Part shown: one piece after another, positions 1-12,600 of the stretch
Layout of the letters: each line of letters opens with the position of its first letter
Position numbering within the stretch: position 1 is the first letter of the stretch
Source: Doris montereyensis
Taxonomy: Eukaryota > Mollusca > Gastropoda > Nudibranchia > Dorididae
Reading direction: 5' to 3'
DNA length: 64,000 nt
Assembly (NCBI GenBank): GCA_037039925.1
Contig: JAXRKP010000037.1
Location: 399,501-463,500, forward strand
Notes under the pieces: generated by a model
What the model was told of the DNA's origin: nothing
Databases searched by the model: none
The model's input: the letters and a program-made list of their open reading frames with translations, nothing else
Program-made: the position numbers and the translations under genes

Positions 1-45
1 AATGCACAAAGAACTAACTCAGAATTATATATATAGATATTCCTT

Positions 46-335
46 CAAGTTCCTTCAAGGCCGATAAGGCCCATGAAGCCTGAGCTTATCCCGGTTTCAA
101 TAGCGTGAAGTGGAACAAGTGATAACAATCACCTCCTGGACAGGACCCTAGTCTGAGGCAGGTTTTTACTCCAAAGCTAGTGCTTGTACCCATTTGCACT
201 GGGGTTCAGTTATGAAAAATACGTGTTAAGAGTCTTTCCCAAGGAACAGTACGTCTGACCTAGCTTTGCCAAGATTCAAACCCAGGATCTCATGATCCCC
301 AGTCCGGCAGCCTAATCACTGGACATCGATGCCAC
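46..335 (-). mobile_element. tRNA-derived SINE, family 1
   Basis: Reversed, it has a tRNA-like head with a B-box (ATCCTGGGTTTGAATC) and the family body (accggtttctatagcgtgaag type). Copies elsewhere: 4178, 5800, 15841, 16155, 24400, 29424, 35114, 43481, 48974. Confidence 0.8.
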
Positions 336-568
336 ATGTAGAGAAATGCTTTTACATAAATCCATCAATAAAATGTGGCTCCTGAAATTTATGTGATGTT
401 CAAAACAATAATAGCGTATATTCCCACTTTTCACAATAAACCAACTCAGCAGAACACATCTACATTGTCATAAGTTGCAAATAAAGTATGAATATGAAAC
501 TTAACAGTTCATCATGAGAATTGACATTGACATCACATAAAAACAAAACAAAATATGGTGTGTCTTAC

Positions 569-637
569 TTGTGAGAGGAGCATGTCTATGACTGGAATCT
601 TCAGCTCGGAATTTCTGTGAAGAACTTCATACAAATC
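569..637 (-). CDS. FANCI: FANCI exon 17 (last in window)
   Basis: 23 codons, [20 protein letters not shown] then LSQ, donor CACAA|gtaaga. Matches human [20 protein letters not shown]. Later exons are outside the window. Confidence 0.93.
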
Positions 638-3600
638 CTGTGAAGCAAAACAGTTGACAGCAACATTGACAAACATCTGAACAGAAGTTAAAAGGTTACT
701 GGTGAAGCTTTGACTTTTAGCTTCATTTTTACACTTAGATCTCATAAAGTCATATGTGATATAACAACTGAAATAATAATTTATCAAATATACATGTAAT
801 TGCCATTCATATTTCTTATAATTATGCAGTCACACAATAAAACAAAATGTAGAGGCGATGTAAATAAACCATAGTGTTGTGAGTTTATAATCATGACACT
901 AATTCAAAACCCATGGCTGGCCCAGGTTAGGAAAGGTACTTGACTCTACTTTCCTCACTTGACTTAGGTGTAGGGGCATGACTGTGTGGTAACTATTTTA
1001 ACCCTTTTCAGGCGGGTCCCGTATATTTGCCTGCCGCCGGTCACTCTAAGCACATCTATGCTAACAACGGGTCTCGACATTTGCTTCACTCACGGCCTCC
1101 CAGTAAGACAAAGCATTGCACTCAGACAGGTTTTGGAAATACCTCTATCCTGACCAATTACGCTGATCAACCCACGCCATGCCAAACAGAGAAAGTCTAT
1201 TATTCTAAAGGGGTGAAAGTGATAGCTTCATTTCCGAGTCTAACACACACTCGATATATTTCTTATGAAGAGATACAACAACACACAGGAGCTCTATCTC
1301 AAATGCAGACTGTGGACCCTATGCAAAGAGGACAAAACCAAAGACTCTTATCTTCGTATGACCTACGCAACTTCTGGATAGATGTTAATTACTTAAGTAA
1401 GAAGCTCCACCCACAAGTAAGCAATAGTGATCTTCCTACTGTATAGAAAGGACTAAGGGAGGGAGGCGTATATTCAGAAGTGGGGTGAAGATGTGAAAAA
1501 CCGCTGGATTGCGTAAGGGATGGGGGCTGTTTGGGAGGAGGTGAATTATTATTGAACTGTAGGAAGGGTACAGCCAAGAATACAAAACGATGGTCACTCA
1601 TGTCATTGTAAATGAGGAGATAGGGTGATACTAGTGATAGACATAGGGTATGGAAGGAGTTTTCAAAAGCATGGGAAGCATGTAGCTGAGGAGAGGTGTT
1701 AGGTACACCTTGTGAAAACAATAAACCGGGGGGCCTTTTTTTTTCATCATGGGAATGTCTTACCTATGCACATTGGACTCGGTCATGGGATTAGCGAAAG
1801 GCAGTCCGACATTTCCTCTAGTATTAGTATTATAGTTCCATCATTTTATTTAGATGTGAGAATGAAAATGATTCCGTTAGAAATAAATATAAATGTTGTT
1901 CATTGAAACTCTACTACATAAAATTCGACGTCGTGGTGAAACGCGGCAGCCTCGTGAGCGGGGCGAGAAAACTATCAGTCGATATTTAGGTCAGCTGGCA
2001 GGTGAGCCTTAAAAGGGTTAACAGCAGATAGGTATTAGTCATTTTGATTTGTTTGTTCAGATTTTTTTTAGTTCAGATAGGTATTAGTCATTTTATGCTT
2101 GTATTGTTTACATTACATTTTTTTTTATCTTTCCTTTTGAGGTTAAAACACAACATTAGTCACGCTTAAATACCTGGTAGATAGCAAGACGAATATCTGC
2201 TTGCTGTGTGAAGCATCTGCGCAAGTTGCCCAAAATTTCCAGACAAAGAGCTTCATTACTGGCAGCGTTGTATCGTCCATGAACCTCAACTCGAATCTGC
2301 AATCATAGTGTAAACAATTATTTCAAATCTTGAGACAAAACAAAAATAAGCAATTTTCTCTTGTATCAAAAGACAGGATGGCTGAGATAGAATCTGTAAG
2401 GTGATTTTTGTTTAGCATCCCCTGATTTGGCACTGTCTTTTTCTTTCCGTTGACATAATTCTTTTTTGATGTAATGCTTCTATTACAAGATGTCTCTTCC
2501 ATTTTCCATTTGATCTGCTTGTGGTTTCAGTAGCCTTGTGTTACAATTAAGAGGAGAAAGATTTCTCAAACATTTACGTGAAATCAACAACTTTTAAATT
2601 CTTCAGTAAAGGAAGTTAATTAGGAAGGAGGAAAATTAACAAGAAAACAGTCAAAATGTGACACAAAGATGAGAAGAAATTGACAACACAGGAATGTGAC
2701 TTGATAGTTCAGAGGCAAGGTGTCGGCCTCTCAACTAAAAGGTTGTGGGTTCAAGCCTCGGCAGGTTGAAAAATTTTTCAAAACCTTTCCCTTGGTCCAG
2801 GTAGGTGGAACGACACCTAGTCCCAACGGAGAAGGACTATAAAACGGAGGTCCCGTGTGCAGATCACAAGATTCTATGCATGTTAAAGATAACTTGGCTG
2901 TTAACAGGGCAGTCCGGGAAAATCTTTTCAGAATCTTGCCAAAATCCCCAAGATCACCTTAGTTGTATATTAAATCAAATCAATTAAAAGAGATGACACA
3001 TAACATTTCAATGTTAAAAGAGTAAACATGAGATTATGTAGATACAAACACCCACTTGACTCAGTGCAAACGGTTGGCTGACTTGGCTTGAAGGGAGACC
3101 ACCAACCACTCGGAAATTCTTCAAGATCATTAAAAATCCCAACGCCCCAATTTTACGGGAGTTCAACTGCCTGTGGAAAAGTCATTGTGAGTAACTCATT
3201 AGACTTTGATCTCAACAAGAAATGGGTTTTACCTCTTAATTTCTTCATTTTCTTGTTAATAATTCAAGGTTATTTAAAACCAAATAACAAAAGTTAAAGA
3301 ATTCTTCAATCGTCAGTATGCTAAACATCTTGGCCTAGGTCATGTTGATTGGTTTTGAGAAGAGGAAAAAAATGTTCATGGGATATGAATTATATTGTTC
3401 TTAAAAATGCATTATTGATAACTCAGGAATGCTTCGGTAAATTGTATCCTTATTTACTATGAAGATACATCATAGGATGAGGAGGGTTAAAAATGAATCA
3501 GTTTCATTTTGGTCTTATGTCTGGCTGAGGTAAACGTGTTAGCACACTGACGAAATATTAATATCTCGTGATATAGCTTTAGGAAGTTCTTAAAAAACAA

Positions 3601-6600
3601 AATTTGGAATACCCGCATAAAAAAAAACAATAGAAAATGCTTATGGGCCAAAAGGCTTAAAAGGAAATCCACTTTATAATACAAAGATAGACGTATGTTT
3701 ACATCTAGATATCCGCACATGTACATACACACACACTACCTGGAAAACATGGCTTTTCTCAGTACCAAGAGAAGCGAGTCTTTGAGTAACGGGCTGAGTT
3801 TCAACAGAGGCTGAATGACCATCAGTAAGACTTGACCTGTCAAGGGAGGTAACTGGGATATTTCAGTTATGACTTCTTGTACTTTGCTCGATGATTCCAG
3901 CAACAGTTGAGGGGCTGAGTAAACAATGTCGGAGAGAAAATCTGTTTGAACAAGAGAAGAAAAGGGAAGTAATTTAAATAGGACATCTCAAAACTGATAA
4001 TATTCGTCTTTATCAAATGAAGACCACAATGTAGTCACAAAAATGCAACTATGTGTCCTTTTGGGAAGTGGGGTAACATCTTATTCTTCATTTTTGCATT
4101 TCATTTTAGAAAACTCTTCCTTAATATTTTAGTACAGTTTTTAAAATAATTTTTGACTTAATAAGACTGAACAAGAACGAGAGGTTGGGCTGCCGAATTC
4201 AGGAACATGAGGTCCGAGAGCCGAATCCTGGCAAAGCTAAGCCCGACATTGTGCTAATTGGGAAAGACACGTAACCCGTAGTTTCCCCACTTGACCCAGG
4301 CGCAAATGAGTACAAGAACTAGCTTGGGAGTAAAAACTTGCGTCAGACTAGCATCCTGTCCAGCAGGTGATTATTATCACCTGTTCTGCTTCACGCTACA
4401 GAAACCGGGATAAGTTCGGGCTCGATGGGCTGTAATGGCCTTGAAGTTAACTTTACTTGGACAAACATTGCGTTACAATTAGTGACTTTAAGCTCTCTCC
4501 GTTTTTATACACAATTAACTCAACAAAAAGCGCTTCAGTCCAGACATTTATTCTTACCCAAGTAGTGAGAAACAGGTGTGGTGGATTTGGTGATGATATT
4601 TTTAAACGTCTGGTCTAGGATTTCACACCTGATGACATCATGAACCTGAAGAAACCCATCATTGAAAGTTATTAAACATTGTTTTGAACTTCTTTCCAAA
4701 ATTGATAAAGGAAAAGAATATGAGTATGATTATCACAATAAAATCAAGTCTAAAAGAATAACCAACGTTCATTGGACATTTTTACATATTTTATGTGTTA
4801 CTCTTTTTAATTTCATGACAATGCTTGTGTCAGGCAAAATAAGTTGATGAAAACATCATTTGAAAATATGTTTAATCATTCATTTCAAGCCTTACTGATT
4901 CATAAGAAAGTTTTTTTTTTTAATATCTAGTTTGGGGGGAGTGAGGGTGGTGGAGGGGTATACTCTAAAGCTTTAATAGATCGTTATTCTTCAGATAAGA
5001 ATCGTTCAAATGAAAAAACACCCAGAAAATATTTTCAACCCAAAACACAAACATCCAATCTGGCAAATACAACAAATAGAATTTTAGCAACACTGAATTT
5101 TCTTTAACTTTTACATTAAATCCTTTATGAAAATGGAATGAGTGTTTTTTCTTTTAATCAATTACTTTGAATATCTTTAACAAAAGGCATCTTCCAAGTT
5201 TGCATGCCAATTGCTGTGGAGTCATGTGACTTTCATCTAGAGGCGGAGCTTCGGGTCAGCTGACCAAACACAAGTTTTGGCCCATAGCTGTCCATCAATC
5301 CAAATCCCAAATGTAGCAAGCCTTGAATGACATGATCCCAGTCATATGAACTGCACAGAAAGGGTTAAATAGACCAAAATTGATGCATACAATGAGATGA
5401 TTCCAGTCGTATGAACTGCACACAAAGGGTTAAATAGACCAAAATTAATGCATACAATGACATAATCCCAGTCATATGAACTGCACACAAAGAGTTAAGT
5501 AATTTTACTCGAAAAGATTGAATTGAGTAAATGGTTCAACGATCTTTTGGGTGACATGCAGAAACGTTTCCTCTGGAATACTGAGTCCCCCAAAGGATTG
5601 TATGAATAGAAAATCTTTAATTCACTCAAGCCTAGATACAGCATTCCACCAAGTCGACTTCAGTCTGCAGTGGGGCTTTCTGCTCAGGGACAAAATAACA
5701 TCCCCCCCCCTCTACCCCCTAAACAAAACCAAAAGTAGAAACCACTCCTTCATTGAATTTTACCCGTCCACCATAGGTGGTGATCTTAGCATGAATTAAG
5801 TGGCATCGGTGGCCGAGCAATGAGGCTGCTGGACATAGAATCATTAGGTCCTGGGTTCAAATCCCAGCAAAGCGAGGTCCCGCTGACACTGTGTTCCTTG
5901 GGAAAGACACATAACACACATTTTCCGCACTCGACCCAGCTGCAAATGGGTATAAATAAGCACTGGCTTGGGAGTAAAAAAAACACCTGCGTTAGTGACC
6001 TGTCCAGGAGATGATTATAATCACCTGTTCCGCTTCACGCTATAAAAACTGTGATAAGCACCGGTTCTATGGGCCATAGTGGCCTTGAGAGAACTTTACT
6101 TAGGATGAATTAAGAGGAAATAACATAGATGGTTGATAAGTCAAAAGAGTGAAAGGAAAAAGTAAGAACCTACCAGCAACACCCGCCACAAACCAGATCT
6201 AAAGCACTGTGCGCAATGCAATGCGGTACCTCACCTATTGTCCACAGCCTCCAGTACCAGCTGCTGGGTGGGCACACCACTGGGGAAACACTCCCTGACC
6301 CAGAAGGATTGCTTCCCGCCTCGCCTCTTCCTTCAAACATCTTAAAACTGTCGCCTTCACGAAGTCCATGATCTGTTAATGATAACATTTTCATGTGAAT
6401 ACTGCGATAACGAGTGAAATTATTGAAAAATAATCTTAGGAGGATAGAACAAAAGTTTTAATTGGCCTGAAAAGTCAATTTCTTTGGCTCAATCTTCTAT
6501 TAATAGTTACAGATGAAAGTGGTTGGGATCGGATGAGAGTTTTTAAGGGGTTAGCCTAGAGGGTTTTTAAACTACCTCAAACCCACAAAACACATGTCTC

Positions 6601-9600
6601 ATTAAAAAAAAATACATTTTTGTTTCTGATAGAACTGATTGCTAGAGCCTGCCAGTATGCTTGTACCAGATAGATATTTGTACGCTCATGTTGAAATTCT
6701 AGCCCTAGATATCTGAATTGCAAAGTAAGCCTTATACCTCATGACCATTAAAACCTTGAGCTATAAGAAAAGGAAAATCATAAATGAATTTGTACCAGTT
6801 TTCATTTATTGGTGCCATCGGTACGGACAGGTCTCTTTTTTTTTCTTTTCTATCATTTGAAAAAAAAAATTAAAATTTTGTTTTTAAAAAACTACTTGGA
6901 CAGCAGAACTGCCACTCACAAACAAGTCTAGCTGACAGATTTTCAACCCTGACAGTAATTGACCACAGGTAATAGCATGTATATACAAAACAAATGCCTT
7001 GATTGTAAACCGACATGTTTTGAGTTGGCTTGTAATTCGACGCCCTGAACCGTATGATTCTTGTCAATAGCGATTGTAAATTGTATGCCTTAGCAAAGCA
7101 TCACAATTTACAAGTGATATAATTTTCAAAAATAAATAATCATAATAAAGAATAAATTGAGAAATAACAAACAAAATGACTAGGTTTTTCCCCCTTTTGA
7201 ACACGTTATGGATCTAAGTAAACTCTTCTTGCTCTGCAGCCTTCTTATTCATCTGAGATCACTGCATATGGTTGACGAGGTAAATTTCAATGAAACAAAA
7301 CAAACAAATCCCTATACATAGATTGGGATTGGAAACATTGACAGCATTCACTTCCTAATTTGTTTTTGCCTTTCAAAGTCAATAGATAAAAGATAAGATA
7401 AAACTTTGTCAATAGGCAAATTTCCTTAGTGTTCTGTTATATTCAATATTCATTCTCTTAATAATCCATTCATTCTTATCTCTCTTTTGATGTGACATTT
7501 CATTGAAAAGAAACAGAATATAAATAACATTTCTGCTACAAAACACACGATAACCGCACATTCTACATAAAATCAAATGATGAAAACAATGGCAATGGGG
7601 ACAACAATTTGTGTCTTTCTGTTTTACACACACCGTGTTAGCAGGCAATTCTCATCCATGCTTAAATTGCAAAAACACATTGGGCCGGCAAGTTTACAAA
7701 TTCACAAGAAAGATTTGTTCATGATGGCCTGCAAACTTTCACTCATACAATAGAAATAAATATGATCAAGTTTGCTTGAATAATGTAATAAAATATTCCA
7801 AACTGAAAAATTTAAAGAGCAAACATTGTAAGGAAACTGGTAAGAACAGGGGTGAAATCTGAAATGAAATGCTCAATAGAACTTAGCACTTACCTGATCT
7901 TCAAAATGGTGGAGACGCGACACAGATAGCAAAAGCGAGAGGTTAAAAGGGGAAATAACCTTGGGTGCATCAGAACTTTGTAGGATCTGGGAAAGTTATA
8001 AAATATGCACATGTATACACAGACAAAAAAATCAAAATCAAACTGTCTAAAAACTGATATGAGACTTCTCCTTCAAATGATCAAACACACATTTCTTTCA
8101 TGTCCTTATAAATACTGGAGGTCTAGCACCAATAAATAGGCTCTAGTTACACACATGATCTAAACAAAGATTTCCATTTTTCTTCCCACCTTCAAACTCT
8201 AACCTCATAAGTCAGGGAGCAGACTTACTTGTTTATATCTTTCAAAAAATGTGAGTTTAACAGAGTAAGTCCATTTTTATGCACAACTGATAATTTTTTC
8301 CACTTACTATATTCTAAAGACTAAATTAGTTATTAAAACGAAATCCTAAAAAGCATAACATTGTGTTTGCAGCCCTGTTCCATGATTTTTTTTACATTTT
8401 CCAGTTATGAAAAATTACGTCTGGTGGACTTACCTGTTTAGACAATTTCACCGTCGATATACAACAAATTGTGAGTGCAATTTTCAATTTTAAAATATCA
8501 GAAACGTTTTTAGTAACAATTAAGACATAAAGTGAAATTAGTATCTTTCTTAGTGCAAAATTTGGAGCTCAACTGAGAATGAGATATCAAGACAATAGTA
8601 TTCAAATTCCCATACACCGGAAGGTAGAATGGGACATGATAAAGAAAGAAAGAAAGTATTCAAATTTAAAAGTATGATTGTCATGGACCTTAAAGCAACA
8701 AAAAATGTTCTACAGTGAACTGGAGTGTCTTTCTTCCATCTTATACAAATGGCCTTATGAGTTTCTTAAAGGATCTAGCATAAAAGTCATGACAAAGGAG
8801 AGCAAGGGACAAACCTTGTAATACTTAACAATCTCCCGTCCCAGGTCTTGATCCTGTTTCGCAGCCTGCAGAATGTGTAGAATAACAGTTCCCTCCACTT
8901 GCCGTAAAGTTGTCAGGCAGACATTGTCACTTATCAAATCTTCACTTCATTGACAAGAATAAGATATTTAAATATTAACATTACTCTTTGACTAGGTATT
9001 GTAAGGACACACAACTGATAATGATTTGTTGCTTTAACCCCTTCACTGCCAAGTGGAGATAACAGCAAAACCTGGGAAACTGGCTGCCTAACTTAGATAA
9101 CAGTAGGGTTTTCTATAGATAGGCTTTAACTCGAAATTTTAACACAAAATTTTACATATAATTAGCAGACTTCATGTACTTCGAACTTATGTTCACATAG
9201 ATTAGATCTATGGGCAAGGGAGGTCTCTAATCCTCTTGTCCCTGGCATTACTTCTTTTATCATTACTACTGGAACTAAAGTTAGATCTATCTTAGGTGAT
9301 GTAGAAAGTCTTTGATTTGCAATGATTTTTTTTTTACTTGTGACAATTATAGAATCTTAACACCCCCCCCCCCCCCCCCCCAGAGAAGGTGGCAGATAAG
9401 ATAATAAGAAAAGAATGTACAGTAGCCTATGTCTTCAAAAAAAACACAAGACAAGGTTTTTATGAAAAATCTATCGCAAAGTTGCTTTTCCATGTGTGTG
9501 TTATGCGTAAACGACGATTACATGGAAATTTAAGTAGAATGTATCACGCATCCTATACAAAGTACACATGGGAACATCTTAGTGAACTTTCCATGTAATC

Positions 9601-12600
9601 GTTGTTTATGCATCGCACATTACGCATTGTATACACATGAAAAAGCGGTTTAAGAACTGGTGTTATGAAACAACCTGTCAATCATAATGCTCCTCCCTCT
9701 GTTCGCATCGTCTTGAGCTGTGAAGTGACTTGTGATGCCTTCCACTATCAGCTTCTTGTGACCCTGAAAGGAAAAGCAAAAATGTATAAAAGTAAGAGGG
9801 ATAAGAGACAATCAAGTTAAGATAATATAGGATTGCCTTCTTCATCTCTGTACCTTCACAGAACAAGGCTTATAATTAGCAAATATATCCACAGCAGCAA
9901 ATGGTCCTGCAAAATGCTTCTCTTTTTTTTTCTTCTTAAACGCCACCAGTTCTGGACTTTCAAATGTAACACTGTTCTTTTGTTTTTAAGCTCCCATGTA
10001 AATTTTCCTTAGGTTATGAAAATAGTTAACATTCTTTATTTCAAAATACTACAGCTATTCTTAATAATTAGCAAAAGTGTACAATCATTATTCATACATT
10101 CTTATAAGAGCTTGTATGTTAATATGAAAAAGGAATTTAACTAAATTTTCAGATGATGCATGTAAGTGTCTTCCTTTTTCCTTTTTTTTTCGCCCTGTTC
10201 ATTCTCATAAAGATCTCATTCAAACAATAATGAAGATGTGCTAACTTTGGAAGATAACCGTAGCAACTGAAAGACAATAGCCGGCTGATCTGACAATTCA
10301 ACGTCATTGACCATCCTGATCACTTTTTCTATCACAAATCTGAGCTGGTCAAGGGACAGAGGGATGTCGTGAAATAAAGTCGCCATTAGCAGTGTCATTG
10401 AAGGATTCCATCTGAACATGAAGAGATAAAAAATAAAACGTATTACATGTATGATTTGATTCCATTTCATTTCACATCCACAATTAAGGTGAACTCTGGG
10501 TTTTTCTTAACCCTTATAGGGCTGACATGATGGCTGACCTCATTATCGATCGATAATCTTGTTCCGCTGTGTACGAGGCTCCCACACATGGCATGATAGT
10601 TTTCTCGCCCCGTTGAAGAGGCTGCCACGCTTGACCACGACGTACCGGTGATTATTGTGGTTGTTTTTGATCTTCATTGAGTAAGGTGACACATAGCGGG
10701 CAATTCATTTTGTTATTGTTATTGTCATCGTGTTTATATTGCATTGTTTATTAACAATAACATCTATTACAGCCTACTTTTATTAAACATGAGAAGGAAT
10801 AATACTGCAGTTGGTCCATTACTAATGAAGGGGTATATAAAAGGTGTAATACTAATAGATAGAAAACGGATCAGGACCGAGAAATCTTCAGCGTGCCCAA
10901 CCGTCATAAGCAACAAGGAGACATAGAAACAAATAAACACTAAGCAATGCTGGACGAAACTAATAGAGCCATCGGTGCAACGACCCATCGCGCAATGTTC
11001 ATCAACAGAGAAAGCCTCATAACAACAATAAACAAAACGAAAAGACAAAAGAAAGAAAGAAAACGAAATACAACTGCCATAAAAGAGAGACAGAGAGAGA
11101 GGAAGGAGGGATAGAAAGGGAGAGAGAAAGAGGAAAGGAAACAAAAAAAAGACAAAGTAAACGAGAAAAATAAAGAAAGACGAACAGGACGGAGAAAATG
11201 AGGGAGAATCAGAGAAAGAGAGAGAGAGACAAGGTAACCTATAAAGCAGAAGGGGAGGGGGAGGGTCACGTAGCTGCATTGTCAGTCTTTACTTCAGTCT
11301 TTCAATAATAGCGGGGCTGGCTGTATCGAATTTTATGTAGTAGTAGAGTTTCAATGAACAACATTTATCGTTATCTCTAAAGGAATCATTTTCATTCTCA
11401 TATCTAAATAAAATGACGGAACTATAATACTTGTACAAGAGGAAAGTCCAAACGCCTTTCGCTAATCCCATGACCGAGTCCAATGTGCATAGGTAACACA
11501 TTCCCATGACAAAAAAACAGGCCCCCCGGTTTATTGCTTTCACAAGTGTGTATTTCCCCAGATGCGGCAACACGCTCTATCCCAGACCTAACACCTCTCC
11601 TCAACTACATGCTACCCATGCTTTTGAAAACTCCCTCCCTCCCTACCCAATGTCTATCACTAGTATCACCCTATCTCCTCATTTACAATGACATGAGTGA
11701 CCATCGTTTTGTATTCTTGGCTGTACCCTTCCTACAATTCAATAGTAATCCACCTCCTCCTAAACAGCCCCCACCCCTTGTGCAATCCAGTGGTTTTTCA
11801 CATCTTCACCCCACTTCTGGATGTAAGCCTCCCTCCCTTAGTCCTTTCTATACAATAGGAAGATAAACTCTTGTAGTTTCTAATGACTATACATTTCAAA
11901 TGGCCGCTCTTCCTCTTGTCCAGATACCACATGTCATCATGACCATGTGAAGTGGACATGTTTGAGAGATCAAAGTCCCTTTGTTGCTGGTCGCTGAACT
12001 CAGATGAAAGCTTCAATTTTCCCTTGTACTTTCAACACTCTAATCTCTTCATTCTTATGTGAAAAAGAGGTGGAGATGTATTTTGACGTATGTGACGTTT
12101 GACAATGTAACCATCAACACAATGCTCCCCTGATTGGTCAACCCTGAACATGGTTTCTTTCTATTGACTGAAGGTCGCCCTCCATTCAGGCTGACCATAG
12201 GTGTGCAATGGGATTGGCCGCTGATATCTTTTATTTGTATCAATCATGATTTCTTGCTTGTGGGTGGAGCTTTTTACTAAAATAATTGACATCTGTCCAG
12301 AAGTTGCTACGGTCATATGAAGATAAGAGTCTTTGGTTTTGTCCACTTCGCAGAGGGTCCACAGCCTACATTTGAGATAGAGCTCCTGTGTGTTTTTGTA
12401 TCTCTTTATAAGAAATATATCGAGTGTGTGTTAGACTCAGAAATGAACTATCACTTTCACCCCTTTAGAATAATAGACTTTCTCTGTTTGGCGTGGTGTG
12501 GATTGATCAGCGTAATTGGTCAAAATAGAAGCGTTTCCAAAACTCGTCCTTGAGTGCAGTGCAGTTATACGGAATCCGCTACTAAGGCTTTGTCTTGCTG

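Noticed and set aside
5800..5880. Possible tRNA gene from A-box and B-box
   Set aside because: Ten copies share the same downstream body; it is the head of a SINE and lacks acceptor-stem pairing.
8815..8942. Alternative FANCI exon 9 acceptor a few bases downstream
   Set aside because: It would put TGA in frame within four codons of the junction; the upstream AG keeps the conserved frame.
9040..9080. Possible further piggyBac end (TTAACCCCTTCACTGCC)
   Set aside because: No matching opposite end or second TTAA could be found.
10767..11279. 170-residue hydrophobic-looking ORF on the minus strand
   Set aside because: Low-complexity polypyrimidine translation inside a transposon interior, absent from the other copy.
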